Source of the DNA: Archangium lansingense
GTDB lineage: Bacteria; Myxococcota; Myxococcia; Myxococcales; Myxococcaceae
Length of the DNA: 64,000 nucleotides
Assembly: GCF_026626635.1 (NCBI RefSeq)
Contig: NZ_JAPNKA010000001.1
Span: 8,742,001 to 8,806,000, forward strand
Direction: 5' to 3'
Part shown: in pieces, positions 17,372-24,821 of the stretch
How the letters are laid out: each line of letters starts with the position of its first letter
Position numbering within the stretch: the stretch's first letter is position 1
Position numbers and translations under genes: made by a program
The notes under the pieces: generated by a model
The model's input: the letters and a program-made list of their open reading frames with translations, nothing else
The model's database searches: none
What the model was told of the DNA's origin: nothing

Positions 17372-17508
17372 CGCTGTCGTCTCCTTCGCGACCCTGGACA
17401 TGCTCACGTCCCCACGCTCACGTCACGACGGGCTCGGGCGAGGACGTACGATTCTTCGGTGCGTCAGACTCGACTTTCGCCATTTTTAGGCCCGGAGAGA
17501 GCCGCAGT

Positions 17509-18035
17509 TCATGCGGCTTTCGGCTGAGGCGGTGAAGTGGAGGCCTGCAAGCCGGCGACAAGAGGAAGTGGGTCCACCCAGTCGGCGGAGGAGAGAGTGC
17601 GCTGGGCCAGACGCAGGATGTCAGCGAAGGCGACAGTGCGCTTGGTGCGGTACCAGGGGCGGATGGGCAGACCCAGTTGAGAGGTGTCGAGACCCAGTTC
17701 CATGTGCCAGAGCACCAGCAGGGTGTAGCACACGCCCACCCAAGGAGCCGTGCGCAGCACTGCCAGAGGAGAGCGCGCCCGCGAGGAGGAGAAGCCCAGC
17801 AGTTGCTTGAGGTCGCGGAAGAGCACCTCAATGGCCCAGCGACAGCAATAACTCTCAATGACCTGGCGAGCCGTGCGAGTGCAGTCCGTGCAGAAGAAGA
17901 CGCGCAGGGGCAGCTCGCCGTTGGGCACCTTGACGATGACGATTTTGAGCAGGGGTTGTCCGGCGGAGCGGTACCAGCGCGCCACCAACTCCTTGTAGCA
18001 GCCGGAGGGAACGGGACAAGCCCGGTCATGGGATT
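17509..18035 (-). pseudogene. Truncated DDE transposase (IS701/IS4-like), C-terminal part
   Basis: The minus-strand frame ending at 17509 reads as the C-terminal half of a DDE transposase: YKELVARWYRS, FFCTDCTRTARQVIESYCCRW and IEVLFRDLKQLLGFSSS. The E of WxxEVxFxDxK is the third catalytic residue. The first two catalytic aspartates are not found in frame upstream, so the gene lacks its N-terminus. Its 3' end abuts the FGE-type scrap, indicating an older insertion later flanked by IS66 element 2. The family name is tentative. Confidence 0.6.
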
Positions 18036-18312
18036 GCACCCTGCCGGCTATGCCACAAATGCGCAGAAGGGCTCTGCAACTTGCGGGAGTGGGCCAGGTC
18101 ATCAACATCGGGAGCATCGCGGTGACGCGGGGGCTGAAGTCTACATCGGCGTGCTGTGCGCCTAGACATACGCTGCTGGAATCGACGTAGGAATTGTTGG
18201 AGCAGCCTGAGCGACCAACCGACCTGGAGTTCGACCAGAGAGGAATTGAAGGCACCGGAAAAGAGGTCGGCCACGCGTCTCTAAGTGCATCAAGTGCACA
18301 GGAGGCGCGCTC
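18036..18312. other. Unassigned remnant sequence upstream of the small membrane protein
   Basis: The minus-strand open frames 18026-18274 and 18162-18425 contain helical-looking text (LVELQVGWSLRLLQQFLRRF) but match nothing I can name. They could be the frameshifted N-terminal part of the truncated transposase. No gene is called. Confidence 0.3.
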
Positions 18313-18711
18313 ATGCGGTTCAAACATCCATGCCCAGACCATCGCTGCGACCGCGAGAAACAATCCAAGCTACTGCACTGGCTCAAGGTAGTGCTCGCTG
18401 TGTTCTCGATCGCGAGCGCAGGCATCTCCCTCTATCGCCAACTCGCCGGCGGAAACCAGACTCACACCGATCACCGAAATTCTGCAACTTCCGCGAAGCC
18501 TCTGGAGCCCAGACCGCAATGCGGCATCGGAGAAGACTCTAGTCCGCCTAGCCGAATAGCAGGGGAGAAGACGGAGGAGCGAGCGGAGAGCGCTTCGGAC
18601 TGTCCCGTCCATCAGACGAGCGCTGAGCCCACTCCAGTGGGCTCCAACCAGACAGACAGGCTCTGCGGCGTTGAGTCCGGCCTCCGGAAAAATTTCCCTG
18701 CCTGCGACTAG
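18313..18711 (+). CDS. Hypothetical small single-pass membrane protein
   Basis: A 132-residue predicted protein starting at ATG 18313 with GGAGG eight bases upstream, which is the best support for it. A basic, Cys/His-containing N-terminus (about 1-22) precedes a hydrophobic helix (LLHWLKVVLAVFSIASAGI, 21-39); the rest is polar, Ser/Pro/Thr-rich and probably disordered. It lies 112 bases upstream of the sigma factor in the same direction and shares its lower GC. It may belong to the sigma/anti-sigma unit, but the sequence matches nothing I know. Confidence 0.5.
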   Translation: MRFKHPCPDHRCDREKQSKLLHWLKVVLAVFSIASAGISLYRQLAGGNQTHTDHRNSATSAKPLEPRPQCGIGEDSSPPSRIAGEKTEERAESASDCPVHQTSAEPTPVGSNQTDRLCGVESGLRKNFPACD

Positions 18712-18823
18712 AGAAATCGAGGAGCCACGAACACGCTCCAAGGCGCACCCAGTCCGGGAACACTGGAAACCATTCCCCTCCCGCGCCTGGGGGGTAGAGG
18801 AGTCAGCATCCAGGGGAGTCAAC

Positions 18824-19429
18824 ATGACGCCCGATACCGATATCGCTCAAAGACTCAGAAAACTCGCAGAGCAATGCCATGATGCCAAGACGAAGGCGCA
18901 GCTAGATGAGGCCTTCCGCCCACTGGTCGAGGAACTCACCCCCCTGTTGAACAAGAAGGCAAGGAGCAAGCTCAGCGAGCATGCGGACGCGGACGTCGAA
19001 GACCATGTACAGGACGTCTTCATGAAGCTCTACCGGGCACTCAAGGCGGGAAAAGAGATCGAATTCCCGCTGGCCTGGAGCATGCACTGCCTCACGTGCA
19101 GACTGATTGATGCCTTTCGAAAGAAGAAGAAAGAGAAGACCATCAAACTGATGTGTTCTTCGGAAGCGCCTGGCAGGATGCATCACGCGAGCACCGAAAT
19201 GAGCCCTCGCATGGAAGTTCTCACGAGCATAGCTCAATCCATAGCTGAATCCCTGCCCACGAACGAGCGCTCCATTTTGGAGGAGTACTGCGAGGGCACC
19301 AAGCCCAGAGACATTGCCTCCAAGCTCAATATACCCAGGGATCATGTCTACCGAATCACCGCGAAAATCAAGGCTCGAGCCCTAGCTCATGAACGAAGAA
19401 TCCCACCGGAGGCTAAAAAAGACACCTGA
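18824..19429 (+). CDS. ECF-type sigma-70 family RNA polymerase sigma factor
   Basis: A 201-residue sigma factor with only regions 2 and 4. Region 2 shows DVEDHVQDVFMKLYRAL and CLTCRLIDAFRKKKKEK (about 50-100); region 4 shows LPTNERSILEEYCEGTKPRDIASKL followed by VYRITAKIKARA (about 145-190). ATG at 18824 has AGGGGAG five bases upstream; the open frame to 18671 lacks homology. Compared with usual ECF proteins it is Lys-rich with a long linker. A putative anti-sigma gene follows within 31 bases. GC is lower than the flanking chromosome, so the unit looks imported. Confidence 0.82.
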   Translation: MTPDTDIAQRLRKLAEQCHDAKTKAQLDEAFRPLVEELTPLLNKKARSKLSEHADADVEDHVQDVFMKLYRALKAGKEIEFPLAWSMHCLTCRLIDAFRKKKKEKTIKLMCSSEAPGRMHHASTEMSPRMEVLTSIAQSIAESLPTNERSILEEYCEGTKPRDIASKLNIPRDHVYRITAKIKARALAHERRIPPEAKKDT

Positions 19430-19460
19430 CAGAACAGGAGAGCCATTCAAGGGGATTACC

Positions 19461-20207
19461 ATGCGAGAGAACAACAATGGAAACCAGAAGGAGAGCTGCG
19501 CTTCGCACCAACAGACTCTCATTGATGTCAGCTTCGCTGATAAACACGGGCCCCCTGCGTTCTTGAAGCATATTGAAGAATGCGCGGCCTGCGCTGCGGA
19601 ACTCGAAGAGAATCGCCAACTGCTCACGGCCTGCGAGAAAGGCACTCTGCCCAAAGCAGACGTGGAGTTCGTCGATCGTGTGATGGCCGCGGTTACCGCA
19701 TCGAGCGAGCCGCAACCGCCAGTTCTTCAGGTGCGACCAACGGGTTTCGGTCCACAATCCGTGGCGGGTCCCCGCCAACCGGCCCTTGAGAGCCATCCAC
19801 ATGGTCGGTACCGATTCCGGCTTGAGTCGGTGAGGCTCTCGGTCTGGTTCTCCTGCTCAATCATGTTGCTTCTTTGTCTCAGTCTTGGCAGTGAGCGGGG
19901 GTTCTCGAATGCAGTGAGGCTCGTCGAGCAACTCGAAATCGTGGGCGCTTCACAGGGATCGCTTTCCACGAGCGTAGCGGTTTCCTCCCTTGAGGATGCA
20001 GAGGATGCGACGATGTCGAGCGGAGTACAGATGCACCCTGTTCCCCATCCGAGCGCTCCGCGCATGATTCATCCTCAACCTGACACTGGGATACATCCCA
20101 ACATCCGGAAGGCTGACGTACGCATGCGCGCCAGGAAGCTCGAACTCCCCGTGGCAGCTGCCAGAAAACAGGGAGTTGCTTGTGAAACCGCCGATTGTGG
20201 GCCCTGA
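19461..20207 (+). CDS. Putative zinc-finger anti-sigma factor
   Basis: A 248-residue protein with an N-terminal HIEECAACAAELEE motif (H37, C41, C44; the HxxxCxxC signature of ZAS anti-sigma domains). It has one membrane helix near residues 145-162 (SVWFSCSIMLLLCLSLG) and a His/Pro-rich extracytoplasmic tail with two Cys near the end. ATG at 19461 follows AAGGGGATTACC; a start at 19389 would overlap the sigma gene and has no ribosome site. Predicted to hold the ECF sigma at the inner membrane. No protease or target gene is adjacent. Confidence 0.7.
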   Translation: MRENNNGNQKESCASHQQTLIDVSFADKHGPPAFLKHIEECAACAAELEENRQLLTACEKGTLPKADVEFVDRVMAAVTASSEPQPPVLQVRPTGFGPQSVAGPRQPALESHPHGRYRFRLESVRLSVWFSCSIMLLLCLSLGSERGFSNAVRLVEQLEIVGASQGSLSTSVAVSSLEDAEDATMSSGVQMHPVPHPSAPRMIHPQPDTGIHPNIRKADVRMRARKLELPVAAARKQGVACETADCGP

Positions 20208-20289
20208 AAGACTCGGACGACAACCGACACGAGCACGGCCAAAGGGGCTTGGAGGATTCCCGTGCCCATGCTCGAGACGCTCGGTCCGT

Positions 20290-20475
20290 GAACGTCGACT
20301 GGGCATCGGGAAGATTCCGGACGCGGTGCTGGCGCAGCTCACGAAGCACAAGGACCTCGGGCTGCACACGGAGATGATGTCCGACGGGGTGATGCACCTG
20401 GTGGAGGCGGGCGTCATCACCGGGCGCAGGAAGACGCTGCTGCCCGGCAAGCTGGTGACGTCCTTCATCATGGGC
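20290..20475 (+). pseudogene. Acetyl-CoA hydrolase/CoA-transferase fragment
   Basis: About 60 codons reading LGIGKIPDAVLAQLTKHKDLGLHTEMMSDG and VEAGVITGRRKTLLPGKLVTSFIMG in two blocks, a close match to the middle of 4-hydroxybutyrate CoA-transferase/acetyl-CoA hydrolase proteins. Homology stops sharply on both sides, with no start and no catalytic C-terminal domain, so it is an orphan piece left by rearrangement. Confidence 0.65.
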
Positions 20476-20804
20476 TGCGGAGGCAGGCGGCGCGTGCTGG
20501 CCTACCTTACCGAGGGCGCCGTCCTCCGCCGCAGCCTCCGCCACCTGCCCAAGCTGCCGCCGCCGCTGGCCCCCGCACGCGGACCGCCCCAGCAGGCACT
20601 TTGGGACTGAGTCAACAGGCCGCCAAGAAGCAGCGCGTGCCGAACCAACGGCCCGCTGACAGGAGCAGTGCGCCTGAAGCCTGTGGGGCAGGCCTTCTTG
20701 TCGGCGCTCCGCCTCGCGCACGGCGTGTCACCCCGCCCTCCTGGCGCCCGCCCTGACCCCACTGCGTCCGCCCAACAGGGCCCAGTCCTTCCTTCTGTGA
20801 AGCG

Positions 20805-21290
20805 GCCTCCCGAATCAGGCACCAGCCCCAGGTACGCCTCCAGCTGGTGCGGCCCGCTGAAACGTGCGGGCTCATCCACTGCGGACACGAAGGCACACGC
20901 CGTCACTGGTCCCACCTGGGGCACCGTGCACAATCGCGACACCTGCTCGTCCTTGTGGGCCACTCGCTCGAGCACCCCATTGAGGAAGGCAATCTGCTCG
21001 TTGAGGTGCTGCATGAGGCTCAGCAGCGGAGCCACCTCCGCCATGAGCCACCCCGGCAGCGCCAGGGCCGCCACGCGCCTGGCGAAGGACTCCGCTTCTC
21101 CATCCGCTACCCGCAGTCCCTCGCGCCTCACCAGTGCGCTCACCAGGGCGATGTAGCGGGTGCGCGTGCGCACCAGCGCCTCGCGTACGGCCAGCTGCGC
21201 CCTCATGTGCCTCTTGGCGTCCGAGGTGCGGTGCGCCGCCCGGTACGCCCCCAACTTGCACGCCTCCGCCAGGCTGCGAGCATCCCTCTT
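20805..21290 (-). pseudogene. IS110-family transposase remnant
   Basis: The minus-strand frame reads DARSLAEACKLGAYRAAHR, LAVREALVRTRTRYIALVSAL, a helical middle, and VPQVGPVTACAFVSAVDEPARF plus HQLEAYLGLVPDSGG, the C-terminal transposase_20 domain of IS110/IS1111. The N-terminal DEDD catalytic domain is missing: the frame meets repeat copy B at about 21290. After PDSGG the frame also degrades (20590-20804). It is inactive. Confidence 0.8.
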
Positions 21291-21295
21291 CTCTT

Positions 21296-21572
21296 CACGG
21301 CGTCTCCTTGGGGAGCGGACCCTTCAGCCAACCTCCGAGCAAGCCGGATGCCCGCCCTCCGTGCCCCCTCGCCCGGATGGGCCCGCTCGCTCGTACGGGG
21401 GCGCTGTTCGGAAACCCGGCACCCCGCCCCCTGGGAGTGGCGGAGGTCCGGACAGCCAGCCCCCTCACCCCGTCCCTTGTCAGGAGAGAGAGGGGCATTG
21501 GCATGGGAGGTGCTCATGGGGTCGCCCAGGTCGCCAGCGATGGTGCGCTGGCCAGCCTTGGAGCACTCGATG
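21296..21572 (+). repeat. Direct repeat copy B, upstream region of the ABC operon
   Basis: Homologous to 10000-10240 in the same orientation. Its left edge keeps AAGGAGACGCCGTGAAG on the minus strand, the ribosome site and first codons of a vanished kinase gene, cut by the IS110 remnant. Its right edge is the permease ATG. It thus looks like a kinase/ABC intergenic region whose kinase side was lost. Confidence 0.85.
21498..21514 (+). promoter_or_regulatory. Predicted sigma-54 promoter of the ABC export operon
   Basis: TTGGCATGGGAGGTGCTC with GG at 21500-21501 and GC at 21512-21513 (10-base spacing). It is identical to the element in copy A and lies about 57 bases upstream of the permease ATG. 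The inverted pair CTGTTCGGA/TCCGGACAG lies upstream at 21404-21455 as a candidate NtrC-type site. Confidence 0.7.
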
Positions 21573-22781
21573 TGGCCCCTCTTCCGCATTGCCCTTCGCA
21601 ACGTTGCCCGTAACCGACGCCGTACCCTCATCACCCTCGCGGCCGTCCTGGTGGGAGTGGGGGCGGCCGTGCTCACCCGCGCCATGATGAACGGGCTGCA
21701 ACGGGCCATGGTGACGAGCATCACCGCCAGCGCCACCGGAGCCCTGCAGGTGCACCGGGCGGGATACCTGGACAACGTCCTCTCCACCCCGCTGACGATG
21801 GACTTCGCCATCGACGAGGCCTTCCTCGCGAAGGTGCGCGCCGTCGAGGGCGTCAAGGCGGTGTCCCCGCGCATCCAGTTCGCCGGCTCCCTCGGCGCCA
21901 ACGACGAGAGCCTCTTCCTCGCCGCCACCGCCATGGACCCCACCGCCGAGAGCGCGGTGTGCCCCAGCCGCGCGAGCACTTTCGTGCCGGGCTCTCGCTT
22001 CGACTCCCCCGACGGCATCCTGCTCGCCGAGACGGTCGCCAGCACGCTCGGCACACAACAGGGCGGCGAGGCGGTGTTCCTCGCCCCGGATCGCGACGGC
22101 ACCCTCAACGGCGAGCTGGTGCACGTCACCGGCGCCACCCGCTCGGTCATGCCCGACGAGCCGAAGACGGCCGTGGTTCCGCTGGCGCTCGCCCAGCGTC
22201 TGCTGCGCATGGAGGGGCGCGCCACCGAGCTCGCCGTGGCGGTGCACCGGCTGGAGGAGGCGCCGCAGGTGGCCGCCCGCCTGCGCGAGGCGCTCGGCCC
22301 CGACTACGAGGTCCACACCTGGGACGACATCCTCGTCCAGGTGAAGGAGGGCCAGGCGCGCAACGACGCCTCCATGGGCCTCATCGCCGCCGTCTTCCTG
22401 GTGCTGATGCTGCTCGGTGTGGCCAACACCATGTTGATGAGCGCGCTCGAGCGCACGCGCGAAATCGGCACCATGATGGCGGTGGGCCTCCGGCGCGGGA
22501 AGGTGATGAGTCTCTTCGTCGCGGAGGCGGTGGTCCTGGGCGCGACGGGGGGCACGCTGGGCGCGTTGCTCGGCGCCGGCCTCAGCGCGTGGCTGAACCA
22601 CCGCGGCATCATCTTCACCGCCCCCACGATCAGCGTCCCCTTCGACATCCGCCCCTACGTGGACGTGGGGTACCTGGTGCGCATCGTCCTGCTCGCCACT
22701 GCCGGCGCGGCCGTCTTCTCCCTCTACCCCGCCTGGCGCGCCAGCCGCCTGCGTCCCGTCCAGGCGCTCGCCGGCCGCTGA
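21570..22781 (+). CDS. ABC transporter permease 1 (FtsX/MacB/LolC-E type)
   Basis: A 403-residue inner-membrane permease with the LolCDE/MacB topology: one N-terminal helix (LRNVARNRRRTLITLAAVLVG), a large periplasmic domain (about 50-265), then three helices with the FtsX-family signature ANTMLMSALERTREIGTMMAVGLRRG. ATG at 21570 begins where repeat copy B ends. With the second permease and the ATPase it forms an ABC complex whose periplasmic part would hand substrate to the LolA-like protein. Upstream frames reading into copy B are spurious. Confidence 0.9.
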   Translation: MWPLFRIALRNVARNRRRTLITLAAVLVGVGAAVLTRAMMNGLQRAMVTSITASATGALQVHRAGYLDNVLSTPLTMDFAIDEAFLAKVRAVEGVKAVSPRIQFAGSLGANDESLFLAATAMDPTAESAVCPSRASTFVPGSRFDSPDGILLAETVASTLGTQQGGEAVFLAPDRDGTLNGELVHVTGATRSVMPDEPKTAVVPLALAQRLLRMEGRATELAVAVHRLEEAPQVAARLREALGPDYEVHTWDDILVQVKEGQARNDASMGLIAAVFLVLMLLGVANTMLMSALERTREIGTMMAVGLRRGKVMSLFVAEAVVLGATGGTLGALLGAGLSAWLNHRGIIFTAPTISVPFDIRPYVDVGYLVRIVLLATAGAAVFSLYPAWRASRLRPVQALAGR

Positions 22782-22806
22782 CCCACCCCTCCCCTTGGAG
22801 ACCCTC

Positions 22807-24024
22807 ATGACTCCGCTCCTGATGCTCGCCGTGCGCAACGTGGCCCGCAGCAAGGCCCGAAGCGCCCTCACCACCGGCGCCGTCACCTTCGGCATCCTGA
22901 TGACGCTGCTGATCGGCGCCTTCATCCACGGCACGCAGCGCTACCTCATCGACGACACGGTGAAGGCCTCCGTGGGAGCCCTGCAGGTGCACCGCAAGGG
23001 CTACTTCGAGCAGCGCGACCGCCAGCCGCTCAAGCTGGACCTCGAGGAGGGGGGCGCCCTGGAGGACGCCATGCGCCGCGTCCCCGGCGTGGCGGCCGTC
23101 ACCCCGCGGCTCGTCTTCTCCGGCCTGGTGAGCAACGGCAGCTCCGCCACCATCTTCATGGCCCAGGGCATCGACCCGGAGCGCGAGAAGCAGGTGCTGC
23201 CGTGGGCCACCCAGCAGGTGCGCGGCACCCGCCTTTCCGCCAACACCCCCCGCAGCGCCCTGATGGGCGGCGAACTGGCCACGGCCCTCGGCGCCGAGCC
23301 GGGCGCCACCCTCACCCTGCAGGCCACCACGAAAGGGGGGAAGGAGAACGTCCTGGATGTGGACGTGGCCGGCACGCTGTCGGGCAGCGTGCTCGCCCTG
23401 AGCAAGCGCGTCCTCTACGTGCCCCTCCCCTTCGCACAGGAGCTGCTGCGCATGCGGGGCCGCGCCACCGAGTACGTGGTGGCCGTGGAGGAGGGCGCGG
23501 ACGTGGACCAGGTGGCCGTTGGCCTGCGTGCGGCGCTCGGTGCGGACTACGAGGTGCGCACCTGGCGCGAGCTGCAACCCGCCGTGGGCGAGTCCATCCG
23601 CATCCAGCGCACCATCCTGCTGTTCATCGGCACGCTCTTCCTCATCATCGCCATCTTCGGAATGGCCAACACGCTGCTGATGAGCGTGCTGGAGCGCACC
23701 CGCGAGATTGGAACCATGATGGCGGTGGGCGTGCGGCGGGGAAGGATCGCCGTCCTCTTCGTCCTGGAGGCCGTGGTGCAGGCGCTGCTCGGCGCCGTGC
23801 TCGGCGTGGGGGGCGCCTACGGTCTGGTGGCTCTCGCGGTGGCGAAGGGCGGACTCACCATCGCAGTCGACAAGACGCAGTCCTTCACGCTGCTCCCCGA
23901 GGTGGCCGGCTATCAGGTGGCCATCGCGGTGGTGGCCGCCACCGTGGGCGCCAGCCTCGCCGCCGTCTCGCCCGCCCTGCGCGCCGCGCGCCTTCGCCCC
24001 GTGGAGGCCCTGCGCGGAGCGTGA
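22807..24024 (+). CDS. ABC transporter permease 2 (FtsX/MacB/LolC-E type)
   Basis: A 405-residue paralogue of permease 1: N-terminal helix after MTPLLMLAVRNVARSKARS, periplasmic domain beginning VGALQVHRKGYF (compare GALQVHRAGYL in permease 1), and three C-terminal helices with ANTLLMSVLERTREIGTMMAVGVRRG. ATG at 22807 has GGAG upstream. It follows permease 1 after 25 bases. The two probably form a heterodimer, as LolC/LolE do. Confidence 0.9.
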   Translation: MTPLLMLAVRNVARSKARSALTTGAVTFGILMTLLIGAFIHGTQRYLIDDTVKASVGALQVHRKGYFEQRDRQPLKLDLEEGGALEDAMRRVPGVAAVTPRLVFSGLVSNGSSATIFMAQGIDPEREKQVLPWATQQVRGTRLSANTPRSALMGGELATALGAEPGATLTLQATTKGGKENVLDVDVAGTLSGSVLALSKRVLYVPLPFAQELLRMRGRATEYVVAVEEGADVDQVAVGLRAALGADYEVRTWRELQPAVGESIRIQRTILLFIGTLFLIIAIFGMANTLLMSVLERTREIGTMMAVGVRRGRIAVLFVLEAVVQALLGAVLGVGGAYGLVALAVAKGGLTIAVDKTQSFTLLPEVAGYQVAIAVVAATVGASLAAVSPALRAARLRPVEALRGA

Positions 24025-24058
24025 CGTTCCCCTCCCCCGTTTCCCGAGGAGCAAGACC

Positions 24059-24787
24059 ATGAAGACCCAGTTGAAACTGCTGTCCCTGCTCGTCCTGCTG
24101 CCCCTGGCCGCCAGCGCGACCACCCCGAGCGCCGAGGAGCTCCTCCAGAAGTACGACGCCATCATGGGACCCCTCAACTTCGAGGCCACCATGACGATGG
24201 TGGCCCACCGCGATGACGGCTCCACCCGCGCCTACAAGATGCGAATGCTCAAGGCCGGTGACAACAAGGCCCGCGTCTGGTTCCAGGAGCCGGCCGCCGC
24301 GCGTGGGCAGGAGATTCTGAGCCAGGGCGACAACGCCTGGCTGTACATGCCCAACCTCAAGCGCTCGGTGCGCATGGCCAACCGCGACTCCTTCCAGGGC
24401 GGTGACTTCAACAACGCCGACGTCCTGCGCACCAACTACGCCCGCGACTACTCCGCCCAGGTGGTGGAGGACCCGTCCATGCCGGAAGCGTACCTGCTCG
24501 AGCTCAAGGCGAAGACGGAGGACGCCGGCTACGACCGCATCAAGCTGTGGGTGGCGAAGAAGGATACCATGCCCCTCAAGGGCGAGTTCTACACCGCGAG
24601 CGGCAAGATGCTGCGCGCCGCCGAGTTCCTCGAGGTGAAGAGCTTCGACGGCTCCAGGCGCCCCTCGCGCGTGGTGATGAAGAACATGATCGCCATCAAG
24701 CGCTTCAGCGAGTTGACCGTCGACGCCTTCGACGCGCGCGTGCAGCCCGCCGCCGGCCGCTTCGTCCTCGACGACCTCGGCCGCTGA
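24059..24787 (+). CDS. LolA-like outer membrane lipoprotein-sorting protein
   Basis: A 242-residue periplasmic protein with a signal peptide (MKTQLKLLSLLVLLPLAASA). The LolA_like fold is suggested by EELLQKYDAIMGPLNFEATMTMV, KARVWFQEPAAARGQEIL and NAWLYMPNLKRSVRM. This family is typical of transport operons that move lipids or lipoproteins to the outer membrane; it is not the general LolA. It follows permease 2 after 34 bases. It probably carries the exported hydrophobic substrate across the periplasm. Confidence 0.85.
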   Translation: MKTQLKLLSLLVLLPLAASATTPSAEELLQKYDAIMGPLNFEATMTMVAHRDDGSTRAYKMRMLKAGDNKARVWFQEPAAARGQEILSQGDNAWLYMPNLKRSVRMANRDSFQGGDFNNADVLRTNYARDYSAQVVEDPSMPEAYLLELKAKTEDAGYDRIKLWVAKKDTMPLKGEFYTASGKMLRAAEFLEVKSFDGSRRPSRVVMKNMIAIKRFSELTVDAFDARVQPAAGRFVLDDLGR

Positions 24788-24821
24788 CCCCTCTCCCCGC
24801 CCGCTCTCCCGGAGTCCCGTC

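Larger units (their letters stand above)
14917..17449 (-). mobile_element. Complete IS66-family insertion sequence (element 2)
   Basis: The left end GTAAGACCTCGCTGCGGCCC (14917) and the right end (reverse complement GTACGTCCTCGCCCGAGCCC, ending at 17449) match at most positions. A perfect 8-bp duplication, GATTCTTC, flanks it (14909-14916 and 17450-17457). It carries tnpA, tnpB and tnpC on the minus strand, all open. Its proteins differ strongly from those of element 1, so the two elements are different IS66 types and not a duplication. Confidence 0.92.

Noticed and set aside
11979..17449. The two IS66 elements as one composite transposon
   Set aside because: They have different ends, different target duplications and distant proteins, and nothing functional between them.
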